A stretch of DNA of 64,000 nt from WHTK01 sp965197795 (GTDB lineage: Bacteria; Chloroflexota; Dehalococcoidia; DSTF01; WHTK01), in contig OZ240228.1 in assembly GCA_965197795.1 (NCBI GenBank), positions 2,170,001-2,234,000 of the forward strand, in the 5' to 3' direction. Numbering within the stretch: the first letter of the stretch is position 1; each line of letters opens with the position of its first letter. The notes below the pieces were generated by a model. The model was not told where the DNA came from. It saw only the letters and a program-made list of their open reading frames with translations, and made no database searches. This document shows, piece by piece, positions 18,754 to 27,571 of this stretch. A program made the translations under genes and the position numbers.

Positions 18754-20363
18754 ATGGATTCGAACAGCACCTTGGTCACGGGCATCGCACCCGAACACAT
18801 ATCCGCCGCGATCGCTGCCCTGCTGCTTGTGCCCGGAATCTGGGTCGGGATGCGGGTAGTTCGCATCCTCGCGAGGCGAGGATCAGATCGTGCGTCCTAT
18901 CTCATGACTCGCTGGGAAGCAGTCACATTCGCGCGCCGGCTGACAGCGGTGCTGTTACTGGCGACGGCTGTAATCCACCTCGCGCTGCCCATCAGTCACG
19001 CCGACGCCGGAGTCTTGAACCTGATGTACCTGGCTAGCGGCGCCGCCTTGCTGGTGGTCGCCGTAAGCTCTCTGGGTGAGGGCGCCTGGCGCCTCAAGGC
19101 GTCGCTGCTGTTAACGGCGAACGTCATAAGCTACCTGGTCGTTGCCGGTTCCGGCTGGCTAGAGGAGCCGGACCAGGTTGGCATCGCTACCAAGTTCATC
19201 GAACTAACCGCGTTGGGCCTCATCGTGATCCCGCGTTTGGAGCCAGCCCAAGGCATCAGGCGCCGTCTAAAGCGGCCGGCTGCGAGCCTTGGCTTCGTGG
19301 CGCTCACCGTGGCTACCGGGTTACGATCTGGGTCGGATCCTTCGTCACGCACAGTGAGTCTGGTGCGGAGGCTGACGAGGACCACAGTCACGACTTCGCG
19401 GCTCGCGCCCAGGCGGCGTCATCATGCGACCGCTCGATACCGAGGAGCCGACTCATGAAGAGGAGGTGGCGGCTGAGCGATTAGCGGAGGAAACGAAGGC
19501 GCAGACCGCGCGATACGTCGATTACGAGGCCGCCATCGCGGACGGTTACGTGCCCGACGGCCCCGAGTTGGGCCGCAACGTCACCTCAAAAACCCGGCTT
19601 ATCAGAAGGACGGCCTCATTCTCAAACCGAGCAAGCCGGAGCTGCTCGTCTATGCGACAGACGGCGAGAATCAACAGCTACTGGGCGTGGCCTATACGAT
19701 GGAGCGGGCCGGCGATCCAGGGCCGCAAATCGGTGGGCCGTTAACGCGCTGGCACTCACACAACATCTGCTTCACCCTGTTGCCGCCCAGCTTTGGACTC
19801 GTGTCGCCTTTTGGGACGTGTCCGCTTGGGGCTGTGGCTGTGACGCTGCCGGAGATGATGCACGTTGGACCGTGGAGAACCCTGACGGCCCCTACGCCGA
19901 GAACCTCGATGACCAGTGGGTTCGGGAACTGCTCCGCCAAAGCACTGTGGCTGAGTCGGGCGAGGACGGCATCGCGGTCCAGCAAGTAGTCATCGCGGGC
20001 AGCGACCAGCTTAAGTACAACCCCTCAATCTTGAAGCTGAAGACAGGCCAGCCCGTGAAGATCGTTTTCGACAATAGCGAGGCGAAGATCCTGCATGACT
20101 TCTCCATCGAGGAAATCCACGCCTCCGATGTGCATACGGAGGGCGGTGCCGCGCACAACATGACGAATCGTGCTGACGATGGCCACGCGCACACGCACGA
20201 TGGCGAACCGAGCATGGCAGGCTTTGCGCTTCACGTCGCCGCGGACGCTGGAAGCACCGCCAGCATCGAGTTCACGCCCGAAGCACCAGGCGAGTACACG
20301 TTCTACTGCACCGTCGAAGGGCATCGGCAGGCCGGTATGGAAGGCACGCTCATCGTCGAGTAG
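18754..20363 (+). pseudogene. Membrane protein with C-terminal cupredoxin domain, four frameshifts
   Basis: The ATG has GGAG seven bases upstream. The N-terminal 200 residues hold five or so membrane helices. Reading then jumps frame at about 19320, 19415, 19582 and 19870, each explained by one lost base. The pieces join into a coherent soluble part: a His/Glu-rich linker, YVDYEAAIADGYVPDG, LLVYATDGENQQLLGVAYT, RWHSHNICFTLLPPS and MMHV-WTVENPDGPYAENLD. The C-terminal cupredoxin domain has His in KILHDFSIEE and the Cys-His-Met site FYCTVEGHRQAGM. The repaired protein has about 537 residues. A copper-binding, membrane-anchored redox or sensing role is inferred from these ligands. Confidence 0.75.
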
Positions 20364-20408
20364 AGCCGTTCAGTGACACCTGGCGGCGTAACTCGCTCCC
20401 GGTCAGCC

Positions 20409-20475
20409 AAGATGCAGCCCGAGTTGGGGCGGGCCTTGGGGCGCAGGGCGCAGGGCGCAGCTGAAGGCGTAAGAT
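20409..20475 (+). repeat. Interspersed repeat copy (ATGCAGCCC-type element)
   Basis: The sequence starting GATGCAGCCCGAGTTGG and ending near GCTGAAGGCGTAAG matches, in part, other intergenic stretches at 44258-44320, 46268-46332, 47290-47330 and 62476-62556 (opposite orientation in the last three). It contains three short GCGCAGGG units. No protein function is apparent. Confidence 0.5.
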
Positions 20476-20581
20476 CGGCCCGGCGTCCCGCGGCAGCGTC
20501 TGCCGTCATGCAATGACCTGCTGAAGGCATAAGATCGTCCCGGTGCCCCGCGGCAGCGTCCTGCTGTCATGCAATGACCTG
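20461..20581 (+). repeat. Tandem duplication of a 60-bp unit
   Basis: Unit 1 (20461-20520) and unit 2 (20521-20581) both run from CTGAAGGC(G/A)TAAGATCG to GTCATGCAATGACCTG with a few substitutions and one extra base in the second. A fragment of a third unit (CTGAA) follows. Each unit contains the small palindrome TCATGCAATGA. The array ends about 20 bases before the esterase start. Confidence 0.85.
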
Positions 20582-20602
20582 CTGAATGGGTAGGAGGCTT
20601 AC

Positions 20603-21511
20603 ATGTCATTAGACCCTCAAGTCGCGCGTTTCCTCGAAAAGCAGGCGGCTGCTTCGCCACCCACGACGCCAACAGAACGCCGGGCGCAGCGTCAGGCCCA
20701 GTCGATAATGAGGGTTGATGACCGTGCAATCGGTGGCCCTCACGGCCCGATTCCACTTCGCATCTACGTGCCGCCTGGCCCTCAACCCCTTCCCGTGCTG
20801 GTCTTCTACCACGGTGGCGGCTGGGTCACCGGAGACCTGGATAGCTCCGACTTCCAGTGCCGTCTTCTGGCGCGTTGGGCCGACTGCCTGATAGTCCACG
20901 TCAACTACAGGCACGCTCCCGAGCATCCATTCCCAGCCGCGCTGGACGATGCCTACGCCGGGGCGTCCTGGGTGGAAGAACACGCCTCGACTATCGGGGC
21001 CGACGCTAACAACATCGCTGTCGGCGGCGATAGCGCCGGCGGGAATCTCGCGGCCAGCGTTGCTTTGCTCGCCCGTGAGCGAGGTTCACCGCGTCTGGTG
21101 TTTCAGTACCTGGCCTACCCGGTGGTGGACGCGACGATGAGCCTGCCGTCATATAGAGAGAATGCGACCGGCTACGGCCTCACCAGAGAAACGATGGCCT
21201 GGTACTGGGATCAGTACGTTCCTGACCTTGCCGAGCGCACCAACCACCTGGCTTCGCCGCTGCAAGCGAGCGCCCTTGGGGACCTGCCTGCCGCATTGGT
21301 CATGACGGCTGAGTTTGACCCGCTCAGGGATGAGGGCGAAGCTTACGCCCAAAGGCTGGAGCAGTCCGGCGTGTCCGTAGAGCTGAAGCGCTACGGCGGC
21401 CTGGTGCATGGCTTCCTGGGCCAGACGGCTGAGGTTGACGCGGCGAAGCTGGCAATGGCGGATCTGGCTCAAGCCCTGAGATCCGCCTTTGCGAAGGTAG
21501 CGATCAGCTAA
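20603..21511 (+). CDS. Alpha/beta hydrolase, hormone-sensitive-lipase family esterase, 302 aa
   Basis: The oxyanion-hole HGGGW motif (FYHGGGWVTGDL, about residue 70) and the nucleophile elbow GGDSAGGNLAA (about residue 145) define family IV bacterial esterases. An Asp in AEFDPLRDEG and a His in LVHGFLG complete the triad. Length is normal. ATG 20603 has TAGGAGG just upstream. The enzyme should hydrolyse short-chain esters or lactones in the cytoplasm; no signal peptide is seen. The amidohydrolase gene follows 71 bases later on the same strand. Confidence 0.93.
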   Translation: MSLDPQVARFLEKQAAASPPTTPTERRAQRQAQSIMRVDDRAIGGPHGPIPLRIYVPPGPQPLPVLVFYHGGGWVTGDLDSSDFQCRLLARWADCLIVHVNYRHAPEHPFPAALDDAYAGASWVEEHASTIGADANNIAVGGDSAGGNLAASVALLARERGSPRLVFQYLAYPVVDATMSLPSYRENATGYGLTRETMAWYWDQYVPDLAERTNHLASPLQASALGDLPAALVMTAEFDPLRDEGEAYAQRLEQSGVSVELKRYGGLVHGFLGQTAEVDAAKLAMADLAQALRSAFAKVAIS

Positions 21512-21582
21512 GAGGCGGTCGCGATGTGCGCAGCCTGTACTGGGTAACGCGGGCTCTAGAGGCAGGAGACGGAGGCAGACAA

Positions 21583-22677
21583 ATGGTCACAACGAAGCCA
21601 AACCTGGTCATAGACGCGGATGCTCACGTAGTTGAGACATCCCACACCTGGGATTACATGGATCCATCGGAAGCCCAGTATCGCCCCAACCTGCTCGTCT
21701 CTCAGGAGGACCCGCCAAAGCGGTTCTGGCAAGTCGATGGGAAGATCCGCGGCCTCCAGCCGCAAAGCCTCTCGGAGATGGAGCTGGCGGAACGATCTCG
21801 GAAGTCTGGCAAAAATATCGTTACCCCACAGGCGGCCCGCGAGATGGACGACGTGGAGCTTCGCCTCAAAGACCTGGACCGCCTGGGCATCGACGTCCAG
21901 ATCCTCCACAACACGCTCTGGATAGAGCCGGTTACCGAGCGGCCGGAGGTCGAGCGGGCGCTGTGTCGCAGCTGGAACCGCTGGCTCGCCGACATATGGA
22001 AGCAAGGCAAGGGACGTCTGCGCTGGTCCTGCGTCCCTCCCTGGATGAGCCTGGACGCTGCCTTGGAGGAGATGGAGTTCGCCAAGTAGAACGGGGCGGT
22101 CGCCGTGACCATGCGACCGATCGAGGGCTCCAGGCTCCTGGTCGACCCCTACTTCTACCCGATCTACGAACAAGCCGTGCGCTTGAACCTGGCCATCGCC
22201 GTACACATCGCCAACGGCAACGCGGGGATCGTCGACACCCTGAGGTCGCCATACGACCCGGGCACGGCCTTTGGTCTGTTCAGGATCCCGACGGTCGCTT
22301 CCTGCCACGCGTTGATCATGAGCGAGATTCCCCAGCGCTTCCCGGACCTCCGATGGGTCTTCGTCGAAGCTTCCGCCGGTTGGGTGCCGTGGATCATCAG
22401 CGAATCAGCCAACCGCTATCACGGCGCCGGCAGGAAGTTCCCCGAAAACGTCCTGCGGGAGTACAACATCTACGTCACCTGCCAGACCGACGACGACATC
22501 CCCTACATCCTGCAGTGCGCGGGGGAAGACAACATCGTCATCGGCACCGACTACGGGCACTTCGACCCCTCCAGCGAAATCGACGCCATTTCCGTCTTCA
22601 AGGACAAGGGCGGCATCAACGATGCGGCGATGACCAAGATTCTCTACGACAACCCGAAGGCCCTCTACGGCCTCTAG
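21583..22677 (+). pseudogene. Amidohydrolase-2 family metal hydrolase, interrupted by an in-frame TAG
   Basis: ATG 21583 (GGAGG eight bases upstream) opens VIDADAHVVETSHTWDYM, the metal-binding DxH region of the amidohydrolase_2 (TIM-barrel) family. The frame stops at TAG 22087-22089 (codon 169), but the same frame continues at once as NGAVAVTMRPIEGSRLLVD, then HIANGNAG, ALIMSEIPQRFPDLRWVFVE and GTDYGHFDPSSE with the late metal/catalytic Asp. Comparison with relatives suggests a Glu (GAG) at the stop, so a single G-to-T change is enough. Intact members decarboxylate or hydrolyse aromatic carboxylates; the repaired length of 364 residues is typical. Confidence 0.88.
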
Positions 22678-22770
22678 ACGCACGGACAAACGCAGGCGAT
22701 CGAGCTGCATCCAGACTGCACGAGAGCCGGCACTGACACGAAAAGGTCTGCTGAAGCGCGGGGTCTACTG

Positions 22771-23634
22771 ATGAATGACGCGTTGTCCACAGTCCTCGAG
22801 TCGGGCGAGGCCGAGAGACTCGGAACAGGCCACGAGTTCACGGAGGGCCCGCTTTGGCATCCCGAGGGATTCTTTTACTTCGTCGACGTCCGTACCAACC
22901 GTCAATACACGGTGAGACCCGGTGAGGAACCGGAGTTGGTCAGAGAGAACACCGCCGGGGCCAACGGTACGACCTTCGACCTCAGCGGCAATCTGATCAT
23001 CTGCGAGGGTGAAAACCGCCGGCTGGTTCGCATCGATGCCGGCGGCAAAGTGGAACCAATCGCTGAGCGGTTCGAAGGTAAGAGGTTAAATCGGCCCAAC
23101 GACGTTGTCTGCAAGTCAGATGGCAGCATCTACTTCACAGACCCGGCTAGCCCTCGCCTGTCGTTCTCGGATAGAGAGCTGCCTTCCGCCGTCTACCGAG
23201 CTTCGCCCGATGGGGGCGTCACTCTGGTTGCCGAGTGTGAGTTCCCCAACGGCCTCGCGTTCTCGCCGGATGAGAGCGTCCTCTACGTGCCAAACACGCG
23301 CGCCACGTCTTATATCCACCGGCTTGAACTGAACCCTGACGGCACGCTCCGGGCCCGAAGCATTTTCGCAGATATGTCCTCTAGCGAAGAGGGCGTTCCC
23401 GATGGCATCAAGGTCGATATCGAGGGTCGAGTCTACTGCACCGGAGGCGGCGGAATGTGGGTGTATGACGCCCGAGGGGAAAAGCTCGGGGTCATCCGGC
23501 TGCCGGAGCTGCCTGCCAACATGGCCTTCGGCGGACCGGATATGCGTACGCTGTTCCTTACAGCTCGAACCTCGGTCTATTCGCTTCGCATGCGCGTTCC
23601 TGGCCTGGCGCACCCCTGGTTTGCCCTGCGGTAG
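22771..23634 (+). CDS. SMP-30/gluconolactonase-like protein, 287 aa
   Basis: This is a six-bladed propeller of the SGL family. Recognisable parts are EFTEGPLWHPEGFFYFVDV near the N-terminus (metal-binding Glu), the RPNDVVCKSDGSIYFTDP blade carrying the Asn ligand, FPNGLAFSPDESVLYVPNT and GVPDGIKVDIEGRVYCTGGG with the catalytic/metal Asp. Members hydrolyse sugar or aromatic-derived lactones in the presence of a divalent metal. The ATG is used although its ribosome-binding site (GCGGGG) is modest. The gene follows the amidohydrolase by 93 bases and may act on the same pathway. Confidence 0.92.
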   Translation: MNDALSTVLESGEAERLGTGHEFTEGPLWHPEGFFYFVDVRTNRQYTVRPGEEPELVRENTAGANGTTFDLSGNLIICEGENRRLVRIDAGGKVEPIAERFEGKRLNRPNDVVCKSDGSIYFTDPASPRLSFSDRELPSAVYRASPDGGVTLVAECEFPNGLAFSPDESVLYVPNTRATSYIHRLELNPDGTLRARSIFADMSSSEEGVPDGIKVDIEGRVYCTGGGGMWVYDARGEKLGVIRLPELPANMAFGGPDMRTLFLTARTSVYSLRMRVPGLAHPWFALR

Positions 23635-23673
23635 GTGTGCCGCCTTCGTACATGAGTTTCAAGACGTAGAGCC

Positions 23674-24323
23674 ATGACCACCGGGTCGCTTTTCGTGACC
23701 GCATGCCTCATCCTCGGGGGTCATGACGGCAGCCTGCTCCGACTCGGCCACGCATTTCTGTCCAGACGCCGTCTACCCCGACGAGAAGAGTTCTCCGTTC
23801 GTACTGCCGTATCCGGCTGAAGAGGCGTACACCGTAGGGCAGGGAAACTGCGTCGAGCCGGGAACAGGAAGCCACGCACAGGATCTACGCGGCGAGTTTG
23901 CTTACGACATCCTCATGCCGACCGGAACGACACTGCTGGCGACGCGGGACGGGGTCGTCCTCTTCGTGGAGGAGACGTTCGCCGAGGGCGATTCCGGTGA
24001 CGGGAACACGATCATCATCCGGCATTGAAGACGGAACCATGAGCAACTACGGACATCTGGCGCTCGCGGGTGCCTTCGTCGAAGAGGGCGAGGTCGTCAC
24101 TCAAGGGCAACCGATCGGCATGAGCGGAAACACCGGCAGGAGCTCCGAGCCACACTTGCATTTCGAGGTCCTTGAATGCTCCGGGGAACCTCTGGTGCGA
24201 GAGCCCGTTGTGTCGCTCAACCTCACCTGTCACTCGCTGCCTACCACGTTCGCCAATACGCGGTCCCATCCGTTCGGCCTCGTCGAAGGTGAGGAATACA
24301 GAGCGGGAGGCGTGCGCCGGTAA
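23674..24323 (+). pseudogene. M23-family peptidase lipoprotein, two frameshifts
   Basis: Three reading-frame pieces join into one protein. The first gives a signal peptide (MTTGSLFVTACLILG) and breaks in the G5 run at 23716-23720. Removing one G yields a TAAC lipobox and CSDSATHFCPD. The second break, an extra T at 24025-24026, separates NTIIIRH from EDGTMSNYGHLALAG. The M23 core is recognisable: AYDILMPTGTTLLATRDGVV and PHLHFEV with the HxH zinc ligands. Family members cut peptidoglycan cross-bridges or serve as inactive scaffolds. Both lesions are one-base gains, the opposite of most others here. Confidence 0.78.
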
Positions 24324-24437
24324 TGCGGTTGTAAAGACAGTTCGCGCGTACGGCTTCATGCCTCATCGCCGAGTTTTAGGACGTGAAAACGCAACCGCTG
24401 CTACGCCGCCGTGCTGAAGGCGTAGCGTCTCCCGGCC

Positions 24438-24470
24438 CAGGACACCGAGCAGAAGTAGCTCGGTGTCCTG
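24438..24470. terminator. 13-bp perfect hairpin between convergent genes
   Basis: CAGGACACCGAGC (24438-24450) and GCTCGGTGTCCTG (24458-24470) form a perfect 13-bp stem with a 7-base loop, placed between the rightward M23 gene and the leftward FAH gene. There is no T-run on either side, so it is terminator-like rather than a canonical intrinsic terminator. Confidence 0.6.
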
Positions 24471-24602
24471 AACGACGGCGCTGCCGTCCAATCTCAGCCT
24501 CGATGGCGCAGATGAAGCTGCCGCCGGGTCATTGACGGGGAGCTTCGAGCGGCAGACGCCAGGCGTTTCCTTTGCGTCTGCTCCTGCCGCCCGAAGGCTC
24601 GA

Positions 24603-25562
24603 CTACTTGCTCGGAGGCACCAGCGGCCACGTGCCGGTCGTCGGCGTGCCCTGCAGCTTCTCGCGGTTGGCCGCGTTGATCTTGGGGTCGCGCCAGGCCG
24701 TCGCGTCCCACTTGCGCTTGAGGTCGTCGCGGATGTGGTGACCGGAGCGGCCGACTTTCGCGATCTCGACCTCGCCGAGGTCACCGTCCTGCAAGGGCCC
24801 CAGGTTGCCGTGGTTTGTGCCGGCCATGATCACGTCGCCCGGCTTCAGCGTCATTACGTGCGAGATCGCCGAGATCATGAACGGTATCGGGTGATCCATG
24901 TCGCTCGTGTTGTAGGTTTGACGCATCGTGCCGTTGACGTAGTACTTGACGTCGAGGTCGTTGGGGTCTGCGATCTCGTCGGCCGTCGTGATCGCGGGGC
25001 CCAGCGGCAGAAACGTGTCGAAGGACTTGCCGTACTGGTAGCCAGACAGCGTCGCCTCGCCCTCTTCGGGAGCACGGGCGGAAACGTCGCAGCCGGTCGT
25101 GTAGCCGAAGACGTAGTTGAGGGCGTCGCCCGGTGACACTTCCTTGCAGTCCTTGCCGATGACGATCGCGAGCTCGGCCTCGTGGTTGAAGATAACCGGC
25201 TTGAACTTCGGGAAGACCACCGTCTCATTCGGGCCGATGACCGCATCCGGCGACTTGAAGAACGTGCGCAAAGGACGCGGCGGCGTAACCTTCACGCCTT
25301 CCATGTAGTTGCCCTCACCCATGATCACTTTGCCGGGCCGCGGAACAGGCGCCCGTAGGCGGACCTGCGCCATGGGGATCACCGTACCCGAGTTCGACAG
25401 CTGCTCGAGTCGCGACCGCAGCCTTTCCCAGTTACCGATGATCTCTTCAAGCAGGATCTGCGGGCGTACGTTCGGCAGATCGGCGACCTCGCCCGAGATG
25501 TCGACGACGCCGTCGTCTTTGACAATGCAGGGCTTCCATTCGTCGTAGAACCCGATTTTCAC
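24603..25562 (-). CDS. Fumarylacetoacetate hydrolase (FAH) family protein, 319 aa
   Basis: The catalytic FAH domain occupies about residues 85-290. The metal-binding segment VIFNHEAELAIVIGK supplies the two Glu, followed by YVFGYTTGCDVSAR with the third acidic ligand and the LKPGDVIMAGTNHGNLGP loop. Family members cleave C-C bonds or decarboxylate/hydrate acylpyruvates in aromatic meta-cleavage pathways. GTG 25562 is preferred over an upstream ATG at 25592 because GAGG precedes it at good spacing and VKIGFYD is the normal N-terminus. It converges on the M23 gene. Confidence 0.93.
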   Translation of the reverse strand: MKIGFYDEWKPCIVKDDGVVDISGEVADLPNVRPQILLEEIIGNWERLRSRLEQLSNSGTVIPMAQVRLRAPVPRPGKVIMGEGNYMEGVKVTPPRPLRTFFKSPDAVIGPNETVVFPKFKPVIFNHEAELAIVIGKDCKEVSPGDALNYVFGYTTGCDVSARAPEEGEATLSGYQYGKSFDTFLPLGPAITTADEIADPNDLDVKYYVNGTMRQTYNTSDMDHPIPFMISAISHVMTLKPGDVIMAGTNHGNLGPLQDGDLGEVEIAKVGRSGHHIRDDLKRKWDATAWRDPKINAANREKLQGTPTTGTWPLVPPSK

Positions 25563-25927
25563 TTCACTACCTCTTTCCAAGTCTCGCGCCACGTCTGCGA
25601 ATGTGGATCTGGTGCGTCGCCGATTCTACTACTCCGGACCGGCTCTGGCGCATCTTCAGCCAACCTTCTTTGCTGATGGCTGCTACAAGTCAGGCGGTCC
25701 TTGGGAAAAAGGAGACGGGAGGAAGGTCTGCCTGGCCCACCCAGCTCGACCGAGACGTGGCCTTCGCCCGGATCAAGGCAAGGCCTCGACGACGTTGCAC
25801 GACGACCCGTCACACGAGAGGCGCAGGCTCTGGGCCGAGCAATCCCTGTACCAGAGGACCAGGCCGGGCCGTCTTCCCGATGCGGCGTCCTGCCTAACGG
25901 TGCACCGGTTCTTTCCAGACAATCTGG
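25563..25927. other. Gap without a recognisable gene
   Basis: Three overlapping open frames exist, all without motifs and with biased composition. I see no gene, repeat or strong hairpin. It should contain the promoter for the leftward FAH gene. Confidence 0.4.
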
Positions 25928-27130
25928 TCAGGCGGCCTCGCTGTCGCGGCCGCCTTGCGCTAGCACATCATCGATTGGTCCGGGCTTCCCCAGGAAGTAG
26001 CCCTGGCCGTGGTCGACGCCCAGTTCACGCAGAAGGTCTAGCGTCGCCTGGTCGCCGACGAACTCAGCCACGGTCTCCTTGCCAAGACCGCACGCCATTT
26101 CGACCATGGATTTGACGAGATGCTGATCGGCCGTGTCGTTCGGGAGATTGCGGATGAAGCTTCCGTCTATCTTCAGGTAATAGTAGGAAGACAGTCCAAC
26201 TCCGAAATCATCGATGGCGAACTTGCAACCGAGGGCGCGGAGGTAACGCAGGAACTCCTGCGCCTTCAAGACGTTCGTAATGGTCGCCGTTTCGGTGATC
26301 TCGAACATTATCGACGCCGGGGAGAGCCCGGTTGCTCTAATCCTCTCAGAGATTAACGGCAAGAGCTCAGGATCATCGAACGCCTTGGCGGAGAGGTTTA
26401 CGGCAAGGTGAATCGGTGTATTCGCTGCCTCTCTTTGGGCCAGAACATCGATTGCCTTGCTGACGACCGCGCGGTCCAGGGCGTGAATCAGGCCGGAGCG
26501 TTCAGCCACGGGCAGGAAGGCGTCAGGCCCGATGATGCTGCCGTCGGGAAGTTTCATCCGGGCGAGAACCTCCCAATGAACGGACTCGGACTTGAGGTTC
26601 TTTATCGGTTGCGCATAAAGAATCAGGCCGTCGTTCTCCAGTGCCTCTCGGACGCTTTGCTCAATCACTCGACGATTGCCCGATTCGAATACGACGAGAG
26701 TACTTGCATCGTAGAACCTGATGGCTGTGACCCAGTCCGGCTGGAAATCGAACAGCCGGAGGCTGCCAAGCTCCTGGTCGTCCTCGACGCCCGTCATTCG
26801 CCTGGCGGCGCGATTGAGAAACTGAACCCTGCCTTCAACGTCACTGATGCCGACAAAATCCGGCGTTGCTTCCAGGGTTGCGAACAGCCTGCCAAGCTCA
26901 TCGGTTCGTTCGGCCAGGAGCCGGTTAGATTCTTCGATCTCGGAGGCGTATCGCTCTTTGTCTTCGAGAGTCAGCTGAAGCTCAGCCAGCGTCGCTTGCA
27001 GTTCTTGCGAGCGCTGGCGTTCAGCCAAGAATGTGCTTTGAAATTCATCCGCGAAGACCTTGGCCTGCTCGTAGGCGTGAAAAAACTCCTCCAGCGCCGC
27101 CGCCGGATCAGCGTTCTGGCCGCCAGACAC
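25928..27130 (-). CDS. PAS-EAL protein, putative c-di-GMP phosphodiesterase, 400 aa
   Basis: A coiled-coil stretch (about residues 10-75) leads into a truncated PAS core (LFATLEATPDFVGISDVEGRVQFLNRAARRM) and an EAL domain from about residue 165. Catalytic residues appear present: Glu in the EVLAR motif, Asn in AVNLSA, Glu in FEITETA, the Asp pair in AIDDFG, Lys in LKIDGSF and Glu in TVAEFV. Between DDFGVGLSSYYY and LKIDGSF about nine residues usual in the family are missing. The start is uncertain: GTG 27130 lacks a clear ribosome-binding site, and the frame runs further upstream. It is the last gene of a leftward signalling operon and probably the output that lowers c-di-GMP. Confidence 0.85.
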   Translation of the reverse strand: MSGGQNADPAAALEEFFHAYEQAKVFADEFQSTFLAERQRSQELQATLAELQLTLEDKERYASEIEESNRLLAERTDELGRLFATLEATPDFVGISDVEGRVQFLNRAARRMTGVEDDQELGSLRLFDFQPDWVTAIRFYDASTLVVFESGNRRVIEQSVREALENDGLILYAQPIKNLKSESVHWEVLARMKLPDGSIIGPDAFLPVAERSGLIHALDRAVVSKAIDVLAQREAANTPIHLAVNLSAKAFDDPELLPLISERIRATGLSPASIMFEITETATITNVLKAQEFLRYLRALGCKFAIDDFGVGLSSYYYLKIDGSFIRNLPNDTADQHLVKSMVEMACGLGKETVAEFVGDQATLDLLRELGVDHGQGYFLGKPGPIDDVLAQGGRDSEAA

Positions 27131-27185
27131 CTTGTAGAGCTCATGAAATCTGTCCGCAAACGTATCGATGACAGAGTTCCCTTTC

Positions 27186-27557
27186 TTAAGCAGCCTTTTC
27201 GAGAATCTCGTAGACCTTCGTCAAGAGGTTCGCCGGACTGAAGGGTTTGATCATGTAGTCGTTCGCGCCCGCATCCTTCCCAGCTTGTATGTCACTTACC
27301 TGCCCCATGGCAGTCAGCATCAGGATGTAGGGCCCCTCGGTTCCTTGAGCCCGTATCGTCAGACAGACCTCAAGGCCGGTCATTTCAGGCATTCGGATAT
27401 CAAGGATGGCCAGGTCCGGCTCCGTTTCCAGGGCTCGTTGGAGTGCCTCAGCTCCATTTCTTGCAATCAAGATCTCAAACGAAGGATCTCGTGATAACGT
27501 CACCTTGACTAATTCACGAATCATCTCTTCGTCGTCGGCAATAAGAATTTTATGCAC
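27186..27557 (-). CDS. Single-domain response regulator (CheY-like), 123 aa
   Basis: This is a receiver domain only: ILIADDEEMIRELV (acidic pocket), LAILDIRMPEMTG (phospho-Asp), YILMLTAMG (Thr) and NDYMIKPFSP (Lys). There is no output domain. GTG 27557 follows the kinase stop by 14 bases, with AAGGGGA between them, so the two genes are co-translated. It most likely passes phosphate from the upstream kinase to the downstream EAL protein or another target; this is inferred from gene order. Length and motifs are normal. Confidence 0.93.
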   Translation of the reverse strand: MHKILIADDEEMIRELVKVTLSRDPSFEILIARNGAEALQRALETEPDLAILDIRMPEMTGLEVCLTIRAQGTEGPYILMLTAMGQVSDIQAGKDAGANDYMIKPFSPANLLTKVYEILEKAA

Positions 27558-27571
27558 GGTCGTTGGTCCCC

